Made by a program: the position numbers and the translations under genes. Shown piece after piece: positions 50,301 to 62,317 of a stretch of DNA of 64,000 bases. The stretch covers positions 992,001-1,056,000 of the forward strand of contig ML133376.1 in NCBI GenBank assembly GCA_003864495.1, written 5' to 3'. How positions within the stretch are numbered: the first letter of the stretch is position 1; each line of letters starts with the position of its first letter. This DNA comes from Nemopilema nomurai. Lineage: Eukaryota > Cnidaria > Scyphozoa > Rhizostomeae > Rhizostomatidae. The notes beneath the pieces are model-generated. The model worked only from the letters and a program-made list of their open reading frames with translations, was not told where the DNA came from and did not search any database.

Positions 50301-53300
50301 TGCCCTTCCAACCTATAAACAAAAGCCATAATAATAGTGGATGCAAAAAGTGGAAGCAAAGAGGAATTGGAGAAATTCCATTAAAAAGGGGGTGGCGCGC
50401 GTTCAAGAAAATGCTTAACTCAGAACGTTTCTCACATTATTCAATGTTTTTTATGATTCAATTTTATGGAAACAATGGATGCTTCCAGGTAGTATTCAAT
50501 GGAAACAATGGTGATAGGTACATCACAGGGAAATCAAGGCAAAGAAAAGAGGATGATGAACATTCGGCATTCGCCTATTCGGTGAAATTGTGCTGGTTGA
50601 TTCATTAAATGATTAAATTGAGCTACAAATGTCCAGTGTTTAACTTGCAATACCCATCTTGCGTTATCTAGTACCAATTGTGACTGCTTAGAGGAACACA
50701 AATTTGGAACATGATGAACGCGGACAAACCTGTGCGTATATATCAGGCGTGTACTTCGGAGGGAAACTGTAGTGAGGAGTCGGAGTCAAGCCCCCGTCGT
50801 CATTTGAAGGGGAAGGCAGAAAATTGGTGAAGCGACCAGTGTTGTAATTGCACTCCAGGGTGTAGCTACGGTGTAAAGACAAGTAGCATAAAGCAAAGAC
50901 GCTGAAATATGAGTCGAAAAGACCAGCTGCTGTCAATAGGTCAAGAGCGCACAAAAGTGTTTACTGCCAGAGCCCATAAAGACAGGCCTCCGGGCCACTG
51001 GCTATGAGTTACACAGCAATGCAGCACATTCGTTAGAGGTAGGCTCACCTGGGAATGAGCCCCGTCTCCTTGTACACTGCCACTCTTCCGCTCCCTTCCT
51101 TTGACATCCCGTCCCTCTTGTCTCTGTGCAGCATATTCTTCAAACTGAAATTGCAAGCCTCGAAGTCAAAATTGGGCGAGTTTAGTGACATCAGCTTCGG
51201 CAACAGCAAAGCCTCGACCTGGTCCTCTATTTTGTCAAAATGATTCGCATATATAAAGCAGCCTCTCTTCGAAGCATGTCCGTGCAGGTCAATATAATAT
51301 GCTATGTTTGGACTACATTTCTCTTGGCCACAGCCCTTGGTGGTGCTGCGATTGTCACTCAAAATCAACTTGGGATTCACTGCACTGCCACCATTAATCG
51401 GTTCTGATGCCAAAGATTTTCCGTATCCCGGTTCACCGCATTCTCCGTACCGCAGCATTGAACTACTGCGACTTCCAAGACTGAGTTGCGTCAGATCTCT
51501 TTCGGTCAGCGGTTCGACGTGGCTCAAGCCTATGACTCTCTCACTGGACAGATCTACCTCCGCTGAAACATTGCTACCACGGAATCCCATTGGGAGAGCA
51601 CCGCAGCGCACTTCTGCGAGCTGGCCATGCTCAGCATTCTCCGGGCTCAAAGCCGCCTCCGGGTTCAAAGCCGCCTTAACGCAACGGGGCGACGGGTGTT
51701 TGCTCGCGCTAATTCTGTTCAGCAAAAGCGTAGGATGACCATCGCTCGCCCTCCTCCCTAGTTCTTCGCAAGCACGTTCAGCTACAAACGACGTCCTACC
51801 ATCATTGACGCTTATGCAGCGACACGTGTTGGCACATCTGTCCCGGTCGTGGCATACTTCTTCTGCTCTTCAAAATTCACAACGCTGGATTCGCACGACT
51901 CTGTTGCCGCGTTGGCCACAGAACTGATGCTTGGGCTGTCAATCAAACTGACGTCATCTAGAGCCAGTTTCAGGCTATAGGGCACTTCCAATGAATTTTC
52001 TGTGACAAACCGGTCAAAGTCTTCGGTTTTGACTTTGTTGTTTGCTGCATCTGGTCGCTGGTGGTCACCATTTCTGACTTCGGCATTGTTATCGCCGCTC
52101 CTCTGACCATCATGACAAGGCCTCGTTTCCGAAGCATCCGTCTTGACACCACCAATCACCTTGGAATTCCCACTGTCTGCATGACAGTCTGCGTAGTCAT
52201 GGTCGGCTGGCAAAGAATCTTTATCCGAGACAAGCATCCTCTGCGGTGCGTGCAATCTATCGAGCGACTCCAACGCAGGCGCGTGACTCCCATTCAGACC
52301 CGAATCAAGGCTGATAGCTTCAGGCGGGCTTGCAGGTTCGGTCTTCTGGTGGTGATATAAAATCAATTTTCTCACGGAGAATATCGATGGGTGAAGATTG
52401 GGGTCTGGGTCAGAGTAGACGCGGTTCAAATTCATCCCCCTCGTGTCAGTCCGGTAAAACCCATTGCAGACCCCGTCCGGGTTCAGCATTGGCACTAGTT
52501 TGAATACAAACATGCGCCGGAGGGCCTGGGCACGCGCGTCTTCTTTTCTGAGAATGAATTCGAGGAAGCCATTGAAAACAAAAGACGAAGGAGTTTCACC
52601 AGGATGAACACGTGATGTAAGGAAGAAGACCTAAAAATATAGAATAAATTCGTAAGTTGAAATAAGAATGATTGTATAGCTGAACATCAGCATTGCCACA
52701 GAAATGAATGCCAGTTCAAAGTATATCTCCATCGCAATATTGCTCCGACTAGCATCATCTATATTCTCTCTTCGTCATCAAGAACTGTCTATCTAGCTTG
52801 TAGATTCGAAAATGGCATCCACGACCGCAAAGAAAAGCCATCTCTCTTACGCATTAAAAGCTTAGCTATCAGTCAAAGCCTGGTTACCTTCTTTCCTCTA
52901 AACCGGTGAGCACGTTTAGAGGAACAATCGGGGAAAAGTCCAGGTATACGCTCCTCCCTGTCTTCAGTTATACCCTCACAGGAGCTCACTGTTATTAACT
53001 CTACTCTCCTTCTTTCCAGGGACCAACACAGCAACTCCCTGTGAAAATAAATCATTTCGCCCAGCGGCTGCACATAACTCCTCGGGCAGTACTGATCCTG
53101 TAGTCGATCCAGCGCTGTTTGGCAATCTTGGTAAGGAAACGGATAGCAAAATGCGAAAAAGACGTTCACAGCTCTAGTCTCGGGAAACCGGTACGTGAAT
53201 GACAGGACAAAGTTACCATCCAGAACCTGCAGATGAGATGATATTTCGTTAGGGAAGAACTCCGTCCAGTAAAACTTTAAGCATCAAATGATATTATAGT

Positions 53301-54224
53301 TCACATGAACTGATGTAGTAATTTAAAAAGGCAGTCTATTTTAGCTAGATATTTCCCAAATATTAATTGAAGCAATAACAAAGACTTCACGATCTGAAGA
53401 AGAAAATACGTGAAAATTTGATCAGACAAATAACAGTTGGTCATTGGCAGCATCGTTGAAGCTGCATCATATCGTCAATACTACACTTAGCAATATATAA
53501 GCAATACATTCTTATATAAGCAATAGATATTCAGAGCATTTCAGCGCTCTATAAGATGCTGGTCTATCCTTTTTCTTGACAGTCTAACGTCGTTGGCTAA
53601 GTGATTAGCTTTCTGTCGTCTAGTACCTTCTGGTGTTTAGCAAACATTGTTATCTCAGAAAAAGAAGCCTAGGGTACATTAATTATTTACTGAATGGCTA
53701 TCTTGAACGGCATCGTGTAGAGTGCTATCTTGCCGCAGAGTTTAATGCACAGATACCAATAATCCTAAGTTTTGGATTGATGGTAAGTGGGAAGAAAAGA
53801 AAGATGACATGAATAATAAATTTTAAATCTTTCAAGAGATAAAATGTACCTGATAAGTAACTCTGCCTCTGAGTCGCTCCCAGGCTCCCTCTCTTCCACT
53901 GCTACATATACGAACGACAGGGACCATGCCTTGGCTATACAGGCGGCATTGCTTGTTCATGTTCATAACATTGATTTTGATGCTTTTGCCACTTGTTAAT
54001 GCCCTGACACCAAAATGAAACCAAGTGCGATTCCCATTTTCAAACTCAGTGTCCATGCAGTCTGGCTTGGTCCAGACATTATACTCAAGGTCATAAACTG
54101 ATCTTTGCAACACATCTTCATTTTGGCCTCTTGGTGCTTCCTCATCTTCTACCAGCTCAACTCTGGCCAAATTACCAGAGTCAAAATTTGAGAAAAATAT
54201 CAATGGCCCGCATTTTGATTCCAT
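47392..54224 (-). CDS. AGBL5: AGBL5/CCP5, cytosolic carboxypeptidase 5 (tubulin deglutamylase)
   Basis: CCP5 removes the branch-point glutamate left by tubulin polyglutamylation and tunes axonemal and cytoplasmic microtubules. Exons on the minus strand: 54224-53850, 53226-52888, 52630-51858, 51795-51049, 50865-50730, 50312-50128, then 49836 (or 49833)-49654, 48507-48449, 48234-48152, 47461-47392. The start is [20 protein letters not shown]. The N-domain [24 protein letters not shown] and [16 protein letters not shown] is typical of CCPs. M14 peptidase residues are intact: HPGE zinc ligands (His247, Glu250), NPDG and RGMNLNR, DLHGH (His667) and catalytic [10 protein letters not shown] (Glu749). 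About 330 acidic or low-complexity residues are inserted between LILYHH (332) and YYIDLHGH. Exons 1-6 give 851 residues. The exon 6 to 7 link is unresolved: the best exon 6 donor (after 50128) is in phase 2 but exon 7 needs phase 1, so an exon is missing or an alternative donor is used; an in-frame TGA overlaps that donor. Later exons are in phase. Confidence 0.93.
49114..49558. mobile_element. Inverted-repeat MITE in AGBL5 intron 7, about 445 bp
   Basis: The left end AAGCCCCGTTAAAACGCTCT is mirrored at the right end, which on the minus strand reads AAGCCCCGTTAAACGCTCTC; both continue with ATTTCA(C/T)TGAACAT-like sequence for about 40 bp. There is no transposase frame. The flanks do not show a clear target duplication, so I leave the superfamily open. 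It lies in the intron between the exons at 49654-49836 and 48449-48507. Confidence 0.6.
51796..51857 (-). other. Proposed 62-nt intron of AGBL5
   Basis: The frame of the exon ending at 51858 meets a stop in this stretch, and the next exon is in a different frame. A donor GTATGC after 51858 and an acceptor GGTAG before 51795 restore the frame exactly (phase 2 out, phase 2 in). It lies in the low-complexity insertion, so no family alignment can confirm it. A frameshift or sequencing error is the alternative. Confidence 0.55.
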
Positions 54225-55257
54225 AATTGATAAGTTCTGTGTGGATAGTAATTTGATCAAAACCTGATGAGTTTGAAAGAATGCATTGGATCTGTTTTCA
54301 CATGTAAGGTCTCAATGCTTCTTGGAACTTGCAAATTCATGCTTCTGGGATTACTTTACCTGACCTAATGGAAAATGAGAGATGTTCCAGATTGCAGGAT
54401 TGACTGGAAATTGCAATAGTGAACAAAGGCAACTTTCAAAAGTAATACCTGCTGTAAGACGAAAAAAGCATTAATCTAGAACTTAGGACATGTTCTTATA
54501 TGAATATGCAACTTGCATATAAAGCATTGAGTGTTTCCAGCAAAATAAACAAAAAAATGAAAAATGAGAAAAGTAACAATTATTTAATATTTCTTCTTTT
54601 CATACTGTGCAAAACTTTATTTGCCAAATTAAAAGAAAACTGCAAAAAGCACACTATTTATTCATTATTTTACATTATTTCATAGTTTTCCAGAAACACA
54701 TATTGATTTCAGCAAAAGTTTTGATGTTAACAAAATCTTGGCACCAACTTCATGGAAGCATAATGCGAAGATTTATCTGACTAGATAAACTAGCCAATTC
54801 TGAAAAGATCTGTCTCATGCCATTGTTGGTCTGTTATGAAAGTTCATAGAAATGATACCATGAATAGAAGACAAATTAAAGGATCATGGCCAAAAGACTT
54901 ATTGACTGGCTTAACTACTTATGGAATAAGAAAGTTTTATCTGAGTACGATTTGCTCCATATACAAAAATACAGTTCTATAGCTGGCTTAAATGTAGCAG
55001 TAAGCTTTACAAAAAGCACCTTGTAACTAAATTACTCGTAAGCAATACTCTGGAAAATGAGCATAAGGGTTATACACTTTTTGCACAATAAGACAGGCAC
55101 AATTTAAAAAATAAATCCACAATACATTCTATAATGAAGAGTGCTATCTACTTATTGAGCCTTATAAGCATTTAATTTAGTATGTATGTTAGTACAAGGG
55201 AAAAGAAAAGAGCTTTTGATTTTTAAGAAATATAGCCTGTAAACAAATGTAGGAAAA

Positions 55258-55700
55258 ACAGATCAAGATGAAGTTAAAGAAAACAGAGAGTAATCCCAGA
55301 GAAATGTAAATATCTAGGTAGCATTATGTACACAGAGCAAAAATTTTGGTGACATCATCTTACACCAATTGAAGCAGATTTATGAGGGAAAAAATCAAAT
55401 ATCCATTGAGATGAGTCACATAGTGAGCATATTTCTGTATAACAGTAAGTTGTGGACCCTAACCAAAAAGCTTTTAAAACAATAAAATATCACACAAAGA
55501 ACTAAAAAAAAGATTGAAGGTTGGTGAGCAGAGCAAAATGATAAGGAAAGACAACTTTACTGATATGGACACATCTCAAAATTGCCAGTCAATATACCTG
55601 CAAAACGGCAGAAATATGTTATGAAAGTAAGAGGTGGATAAAAGTCAATCTGGATAAGAATTATTAAAGAAGCTCACAAGAGAGCAATTTTCTAGCAAAT
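55258..55700 (+). mobile_element. Decayed non-LTR retrotransposon fragment
   Basis: Read in shifted frames with several stops, the stretch gives KCKYLGSIMYTE, then YNSKLWTLTKKLLK, WGHISKLPVNIPAKRQKY and KSIWIRIIKEAHKRAIF. KYLG, LWTLTKK and GHISKLP are in the order found at the C-terminal end of LINE-type reverse transcriptases. The many stops show it is dead. No 5' part or target duplication was found. Confidence 0.5.
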
Positions 55701-58635
55701 GATGGTTATTTAGCAGGTAATATACCATCATGTCTATACATAATTAGCTGTGCTACATTAAACTAAAAATAACTGTGCATCAAAGAAGAGGAGTTCAAGT
55801 ACAGACCAGTCTGCAGACCACAACAAAGTTCTTCACAAGATCCTGTGTGTGCAAGGGCAAATATAACTGTGTGCATTTACACATTTTTGTTGTGAAAGAA
55901 CATTCAGCTGTTTTGTTATCAAATGAAACTTTGTTAACTAAGAAATGGAAGAGCATTGTTTTACTGACTTCTACAACTTAATCACACAATTCTATTTTTT
56001 TTTAAATTTTGCTGCTTCTCTCTGTTTACTTCATGTTTAATTAATTCATTTGTCTCACTATGTTTGGCACTACTTTGGCAATGTGAATTTTTGTCCAATT
56101 TTTTAATTTCGGATATATTTTTCAATCATTTCTACCTGTTCCATACCAGGGGTGATCTGGCTAGGCAGGTCACCAGGAGATTTCCAGGTGGGTCTCTTAC
56201 AGTGACTTGAAAAACCCAGGAAAATAGCTACAAGGAAAAACCCTTTTGTGAAATAATCTCTCAGCCATGTAAAAATTCAAGCTCATTGATGAACTAGAGA
56301 TTCGCAGATGAACCTAAACTTAAGTATGAAAGGTCCTGTTAATGGAGTGAGAAGAAATTAAAAGAGTCGAGCAAAAGATGACCTGCTACAATGATGCTTG
56401 AGCGACCTGATGGAAGTCCAGGTTAATAAGACAGTTTTCAGATGGCGTCTTTTCAGAGCTTGTTTGAGAAGGTGCCTACAAAACCACAGAAGAACTTGCC
56501 TGGCTGCTTAACAAAAGGCAGCCATAAACGGCCGGAGCCGACCAGCACAGACAAATAAGTACGACACCTGCACGAACGTACGGCTCCTTCGTAATTTTGA
56601 AAACCCAATAGCCAATAGTCATAAAGAATGCAAATATAGAAAATGGTACATTAAAAGATAGTATCTTCCCCTATAGTTTTTATCAAAATTCTAAAAAGCA
56701 ACGGAAAGGTGTTTACATAAAAACGAAAGCTAAAACTTTAGAGGGATCCATATGGCTAGGCCTCGGGCTTTTCTGCTGTTTTGTTAATCTTAGATGAAAC
56801 ATACACTTACATTTACAATTTCTGAAATCCAATGAGGTGATCAAGATAAAATTTCCGCCATCTTGCCGCCATATTTGTGATCTCCAAGGTGCTTAGGTTG
56901 TTGCTGCTGTGCATTCATAACCATGACAACATATTCTGCGAGTATTTAACGCTCACGAAGCACTTGTGCTATTGTCTTTCCAAGGTCAAACATTACAAGT
57001 CAAAGTCTTTGTCAACCAGTTTGAATAACTATGCATGCTTTTAACGATAAACCATCCTTATTTTTAATCTAAAAGAAATTTAATTCTGAAAAGTGATATT
57101 TTCAATACTGCACTGCAAAAACCACTGCTTGAAATTACTTCTAAACGATTAATCCATGAAGAAGGTTATGTCATGGAAAGGAAAAAGGAAATCAATGAGA
57201 AATGAAAGGGGGAACTCTTAGGATAACAGCATAGGCCAGGATAAAATTTGGAGCTTGAAGATTTTTTGCGAAATTATGAAATATGTCTAAGAAGCTATTT
57301 ACACTCAAGAATTACTGATTTACACATTAAGGAAACACGGTGCAGTTAAAAAGCGGAATACAAATAAAGCTTGCACTGTAAAATCTAATCAGAAGTTAAA
57401 TAGGCTAGCTCTAGTGGAGTATCTTGAAAACAGTGATCTGTTAGGATAGCATCAAGTTTTGGGTGGAAACTGCGTTCAGCGATGAAAGTAAACAAAGAAT
57501 GTGCAGACGACCTAATTTTCAGTAAAATCGCACCAACATTGCCGTTCTAGCCTAGATCAAGGTTTGACAATGAAAGAGCCTGTCAAGGCCTGTCAGTTCT
57601 TTCTCAATCCTATCATTGAGTCGCTGTTGAATTTATGTAAAGTCAGGGACGCCGGAGGGATGATTGGGCGGGGAGGGGGCATAAAGAAACGTGAGGGCAA
57701 TCAAGACTAAAATCATAAGAAAAAGCTCAAGAGGCATCCTTCGCATTGACAATTGGCTAATAAAATAAAAGCGTTTGGGATGGAATTCCATTGTTCCGTG
57801 ACTTTTCATTTCTTCTTAATTAATTTTTACTGCAGTGAAAATTCACCCGCGGTACCATGCTTTGCACAATCCCTGTTAAGGTTAAAGAGATTAACATTAA
57901 CATTGTGATAGAATGCATTATCATTGTGATAGAATGCATTGAGAAAACAAGTGGCTCTGTTTCCTTTCCCAGCATTGATTTCGCAACTCTAAAGCAAGCG
58001 AGTAACCAAACGTTTTTCCGTTGTTTTTCTGCATTGATTCGCTGGACAGAAAATTAGAATTTTTGTCTAAATCTGTTCCACGCGAAACTCTGAACATGAT
58101 CCTGTCATCTCTTAGACAAAGCAAACACTCATCTAAGAAATTATAAATACTGTCCCATTGCCTGACCTGCAAAAAATCTAAGAGCGTTTGTCGACTCAGC
58201 ATATTTATTTCCGTTTTCTAAAGAAATTCACGATTTTCTCTTCCTTATTTCTAAGCAAATGCGATACTTAGATAAAACATTTATAAAGCACTACTATTCT
58301 AAAAAGTTTATCTTGCTCAGATATCAAACATGAAATTGTATCCTCCAAAGAAGACCAAACTATATACATTATTTGCACCTGAAAGAAACATACCATTTAA
58401 AAAAAAAATATAAAGTAACAAGTGTCAGTCAATTATATTTGCATCGTATCTTCAATTATATATTTCAATCAATTTTGCAAATCATCATTTTACAACTATA
58501 AACCAACTAAAAACTAATAGACAGCATTTTGCTGCAAGTGCAAATCAACTTTTACGGCATTACCATCTCCTGAGCTAAGACGAGAGTCGAAATTATTTGC
58601 AGCCATATTGAACAACACTATGCATGATTGACTGC

Positions 58636-58648
58636 GTTTCCAGGCAAC
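58636..58648. promoter_or_regulatory. Candidate RFX X-box upstream of the 58846 gene
   Basis: GTTTCCAGGCAAC matches RYYNYY, one-base spacer, RRNRAC at every position. It is about 200 bases upstream of the proposed start at 58846 and about 4.4 kb upstream of the AGBL5 start on the other strand. A short motif like this can occur by chance. Confidence 0.4.
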
Positions 58649-58845
58649 GCAACAAAATTTCATGTTGTGACGTCAAATAAATGAAATATGAAAGTTGACG
58701 GTTGAAAAATCTGTTGGAAATTTTTCAACTGATAAAAGAGACGCATTCTGAATCGCTCAGAAACTGTCGATCATCTGTTTGCATTTTTTTGATCAAATCG
58801 AGAGAAATTAATTGTGAAACGTGAAAAATTGTTCTGAGATTCGAA

Positions 58846-61702
58846 ATGTCGAAATTAGAACGTGAAACGCCATCTGTGCCAAATCAGAGACTCGGAGAAT
58901 CGGTGAGTCAGTTACGAAGATTATTTGTTGTTGGATTTGAAAAGTAAAAATGACTTTGAAGCTAAAAAGTTCTAATAAATAGATAAATACGCTGTCAATA
59001 CTGAAAAGAAATATATTATCCAATCATTAGGATCAAATGAACCCTTTTCTACTTAAAGAAATATTTAAGGTAAAGAAAATAGTTTAATTATAAATGAAAT
59101 TTTCACCTAACAGCAAAGCATTTGAAAATAAACGCTACATTTATTACTGAAAGCCTAATTGTATCCACAACATGGCACTCACAAGATCATAGGCTGCTAG
59201 CGTCGAAAACCTCTTTATTAGGGTTTGTTGCTGGAAGTGCATTTTTGCAAATTAGATGATAATTCCCTGCGATCTAGAGCACATTAAGATATTATTTTTA
59301 CATTCTTTCAATCTCACAAAAAACTTTGATCGAAATAGTTTTCACCAAGGATTTAATTTCCGGAAATCTTTTGAAATCGTTAAGCAATCACTATACTGTG
59401 ATATGTGGCCTAAAATTTCACTCACATTAGCTGCCCTAACGCTAATGTTGCCAGGCAACATTCTTGAACGGCCGTACGAAAACGAGATCAGGCATCAGAC
59501 TGGCATCAAAATATGTTTCAGTGTCGACATTGTGAGCTTGGTGAAATCAGTTGAAAAAAGCAGTTAACTTATCGATACACAAAATAATGAAATCCAAAAC
59601 AAACACGAAAGGGCTGGAAATGATCGTTTTTGCAGTGATTCGTCTAAAATCTGATACAACAAAATCGTTAAAGAATCTTTGTTTCGACAAATTGACTGCT
59701 ATTTTCCATCTCCTGCTGGGCAAGAACTTTAAATGCCAGAAAAATACGCCAATTGGAGTTAGACTTGATATCATCACTCCATCCCGTTATTTCCTGTTGA
59801 GAAAAAGTGAATGAATAATTTCTTTCAAATTTTCAAATTTCTTTTCAAATTTTCAGAGGCAGCTCTCCAGGTTACAAGAGACTAAATCATGGGCTAGCTT
59901 GCTGAATAAATACAGAACAGTTTCAAAAGAAATACGTAAGTTCATCTTAATTCTATTTGCATCATACTTACAATATTATATATTGCAATTAAAATGGGTG
60001 AAGTTGCTTCAACCGTACGAGTTTATTGTAATGATTTGCTCTACAGAATCGCTGTTCTCAACAATCAAGAAATACGGAAATGCTGAGAAGAAGGAATCAC
60101 TTGCTCTGCTCATGAACAGCACTCACAGAAGTTTCTCTTACTTCCGAGTAAGTGTCGGGCGTCATTTTACTCTGTCAGAACATCTTTCTAGGTACCTTTG
60201 AATGCCATGCATAGCCAAACTTCCTTCATATAGATACAGCTATAGACAAAGCTGTACTTCAATTGCTGCATCAACGAAGCAGATAATTAGCAGCCTTGTA
60301 GTTTTGCATTTCTACTTACCGTTATTATCATCAGTATTTTGTTAACAATTATTATTGTAGTAGAATTTGAATAATAAATAAATAAATAAATCAATCAATC
60401 AATCAATCAATTTCTTGTATTCTCACCAGGTGAAGAGCATAGCACGGACACTTCTTTGCAAGCTGCATAATCTGTTTTCATCGGTAAGCCTCTACCAAAG
60501 TCATTATTAAATTCTAACTGTCCTAGCATAAAAAGTGTGTTAAAATTGCTACATACTAGATACTTACCTCGGGTTCACTAACACAAATTATCATTTTGAT
60601 TTCCCAATCAAGCATCGTTTATGGAATTTCCCTCGCTTTTTAGCTGCAAGTGTCTCAAGTTACGATGGACCTTTGGTTTATCGGCAATGGCATAAAAGAA
60701 CATTTCGAGGCCTTTGACCAATACTACTACGCTCTTACTCTGCTGGTATGTAACATTAATTTTCAGCCTCTTTCGTAAGTAACATTGATCGTTATAACCA
60801 TTACTCTTGAAGAGAAACCTCGTTCTTGCCAACTCATCAACTTTTCGAGAGGCACAAAATCCAAAGAACGATAGATCTGTTGCACCTACTCAAATCAGGT
60901 TAGGATAATTCAGTGAACAGAATACGATAATGAATCTAATGAACTTGAGCATCCAACACCACATTATAGCTTATTCTTTTACTTGCACCATTTTCATTAT
61001 TTGTTTTTAACACCTTCAACACCAAAATAGCCATTCTGAAATTACATTTTTGGTTGCTTTTAGAAGCCGGAAAGCAGCACCTGTTATCTCACCACTAGAA
61101 TGAAGCAATTCTACGCTCTGTACAAAGCACGATCGCAGCCGAGTAAAGAGTTCATCAACAAACTGCTTTGGAGAGTGGACACTGCTTTGATTAACTGTAA
61201 ACTTTCTTCCGAAGCTGAATTTGAAGAACGCTTTTTAAAAGAAAGGCAGCACTTTTCTATAACGTCTTGTGCCTATAGCAAAAGGTTTGAGCCAATAGGC
61301 GTGAAGCAAAATAATGCCTTCAAATGCAACGCAAAAACTAATAGTAGCAAGGGAAAAGTTTCGACTGTCACCCTTGCCGACAGAAAAGAAGTGCCACTGT
61401 CGAATATCGATAAAATTCATAACAAGGAAGGATTGAGCACTTCAGAACAACAGGCATCTAGCAAAACTGTGTTGCACTCAAACGAGCCTAGAATTGTTCT
61501 AGATGGTGCAAATCGTAAAGTAGATCTGCCTTCTGTGGCTCTACTACAAAGCAAGGGCTCGAATCGATCTTCTGTTTTAAGTAAGAAGAAATCTTCACTG
61601 AAGCGGAAGAGAGAATCTGCTTTAGACCAAGCACTGCAGCTAAAATGCAGTCAAGAAATTAAATCGAAGAAGCAAAAAATGGCAGAGCCTAATAGATCTT
61701 AG
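58846..61702 (+). CDS. Six-exon basic protein, possibly NEPRO-like (343 aa)
   Basis: Exons 58846-58902, 59857-59935, 60047-60147, 60430-60483, 60644-60745 and 61064-61702 join to 1032 nt in phase, giving 343 residues and TAG. The start is the ATG of MSKLERETPSVPNQRLGES. The middle (about 50-100) is helical, with LALLMNSTHRSFSYFR and VKSIARTLLCKLHNL. The spacing of its His-Arg, Tyr-Phe, Lys and Leu residues resembles the N-terminal domain of NEPRO (nucleolus and neural progenitor protein), but this rests on my memory of the pattern and is weak. The C-terminal 200 residues are Ser/Lys-rich and end in basic clusters such as KKKSSLKRKRE and KSKKQK, suitable for nuclear or nucleolar targeting. I trust the gene structure more than the name. 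Intron 1 (954 nt) could hide a further small exon. Confidence 0.65.
60363..60414. repeat. AATA/AATC microsatellite, intron 3 of the 58846 gene
   Basis: Runs of AATA and then AATC tetranucleotides lie just upstream of the acceptor before 60430. Confidence 0.85.
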
Positions 61703-62317
61703 TTTTTAATGTATCAGCTAGTGAAAATCGTAAGCTAGAATTCACAGTCAACTGTAGAACTTTTTCATTGGGGACGGAAACTTTACCTCTATCATGCGTA
61801 AACCGTAAGTAGAATGTATTATTAGATTTTATTTGAACTTCTTGTAAAGTAGGATTTGTGTGTAATGAAGTGGGTGAATCTTAATTACTGAGTTTTTATT
61901 GGCGTTTATCTAAATATTTTCACAATGCCCCCTATTGCTATCCGAGAGAGGGAGGTCAACCTTCTCTCTTGTTAGCCGCATCATCATGGCAGGAAGGATA
62001 AAACTGGAAGCAAGGAAGTTCAAGCAATTATAAAGCGATGCAAGAACGTGCCCTTAAAATAAGCATCTTTCAATAAGCTTAAGGAAAAAAGCAAAATAGC
62101 TGAATGATTCAGAAAAGATTTCTACCAGGAGCCGGTTGTACTATAACTGTAGCATCTGTAATTAGCAACAACTGAAAACAGGCCCGTAGGAGCCGGGGTG
62201 TGGGGAGGCTGCAGCCCCCCAATAATTGTCAAACTGTGTACTAAATGAGAGAGAATAGAATGAATTCTGACGGCACTGGTAAAAATTGTATTTTCACAAA
62301 TAGTTGGTAGCTTGCAC
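61703..62317. other. Intergenic stretch, nothing coding
   Basis: 3' flank of the 58846 gene. I see no open frame of note. The phrase at 62180-62222 (CCCGTAGGAGCCGGGGTG and CAGCCCCCC) looks like a small piece of another repeat. Confidence 0.4.

Larger units (their letters stand above)
54225..58845. other. AT-rich intergenic region between divergent AGBL5 and the 58846 gene
   Basis: No supported gene. It contains a decayed non-LTR retrotransposon fragment (55258-55700), a paired AAGATGGCGG/ATATGGCGG motif on the minus strand at 56855-56874 that may mark an upstream AGBL5 promoter or non-coding exon, and an X-box-like site at 58636. Very AT-rich stretches fill 54500-55250 and 58250-58560. Confidence 0.5.

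Noticed and set aside
51304..51738. 144-codon plus-strand frame
   Set aside because: It is the antisense shadow of the AGBL5 coding exon 51795-51049.
47392..54224. AGBL5 as a pseudogene because of the frame change near 51800
   Set aside because: All active-site motifs are intact and a GT-AG pair restores the frame.
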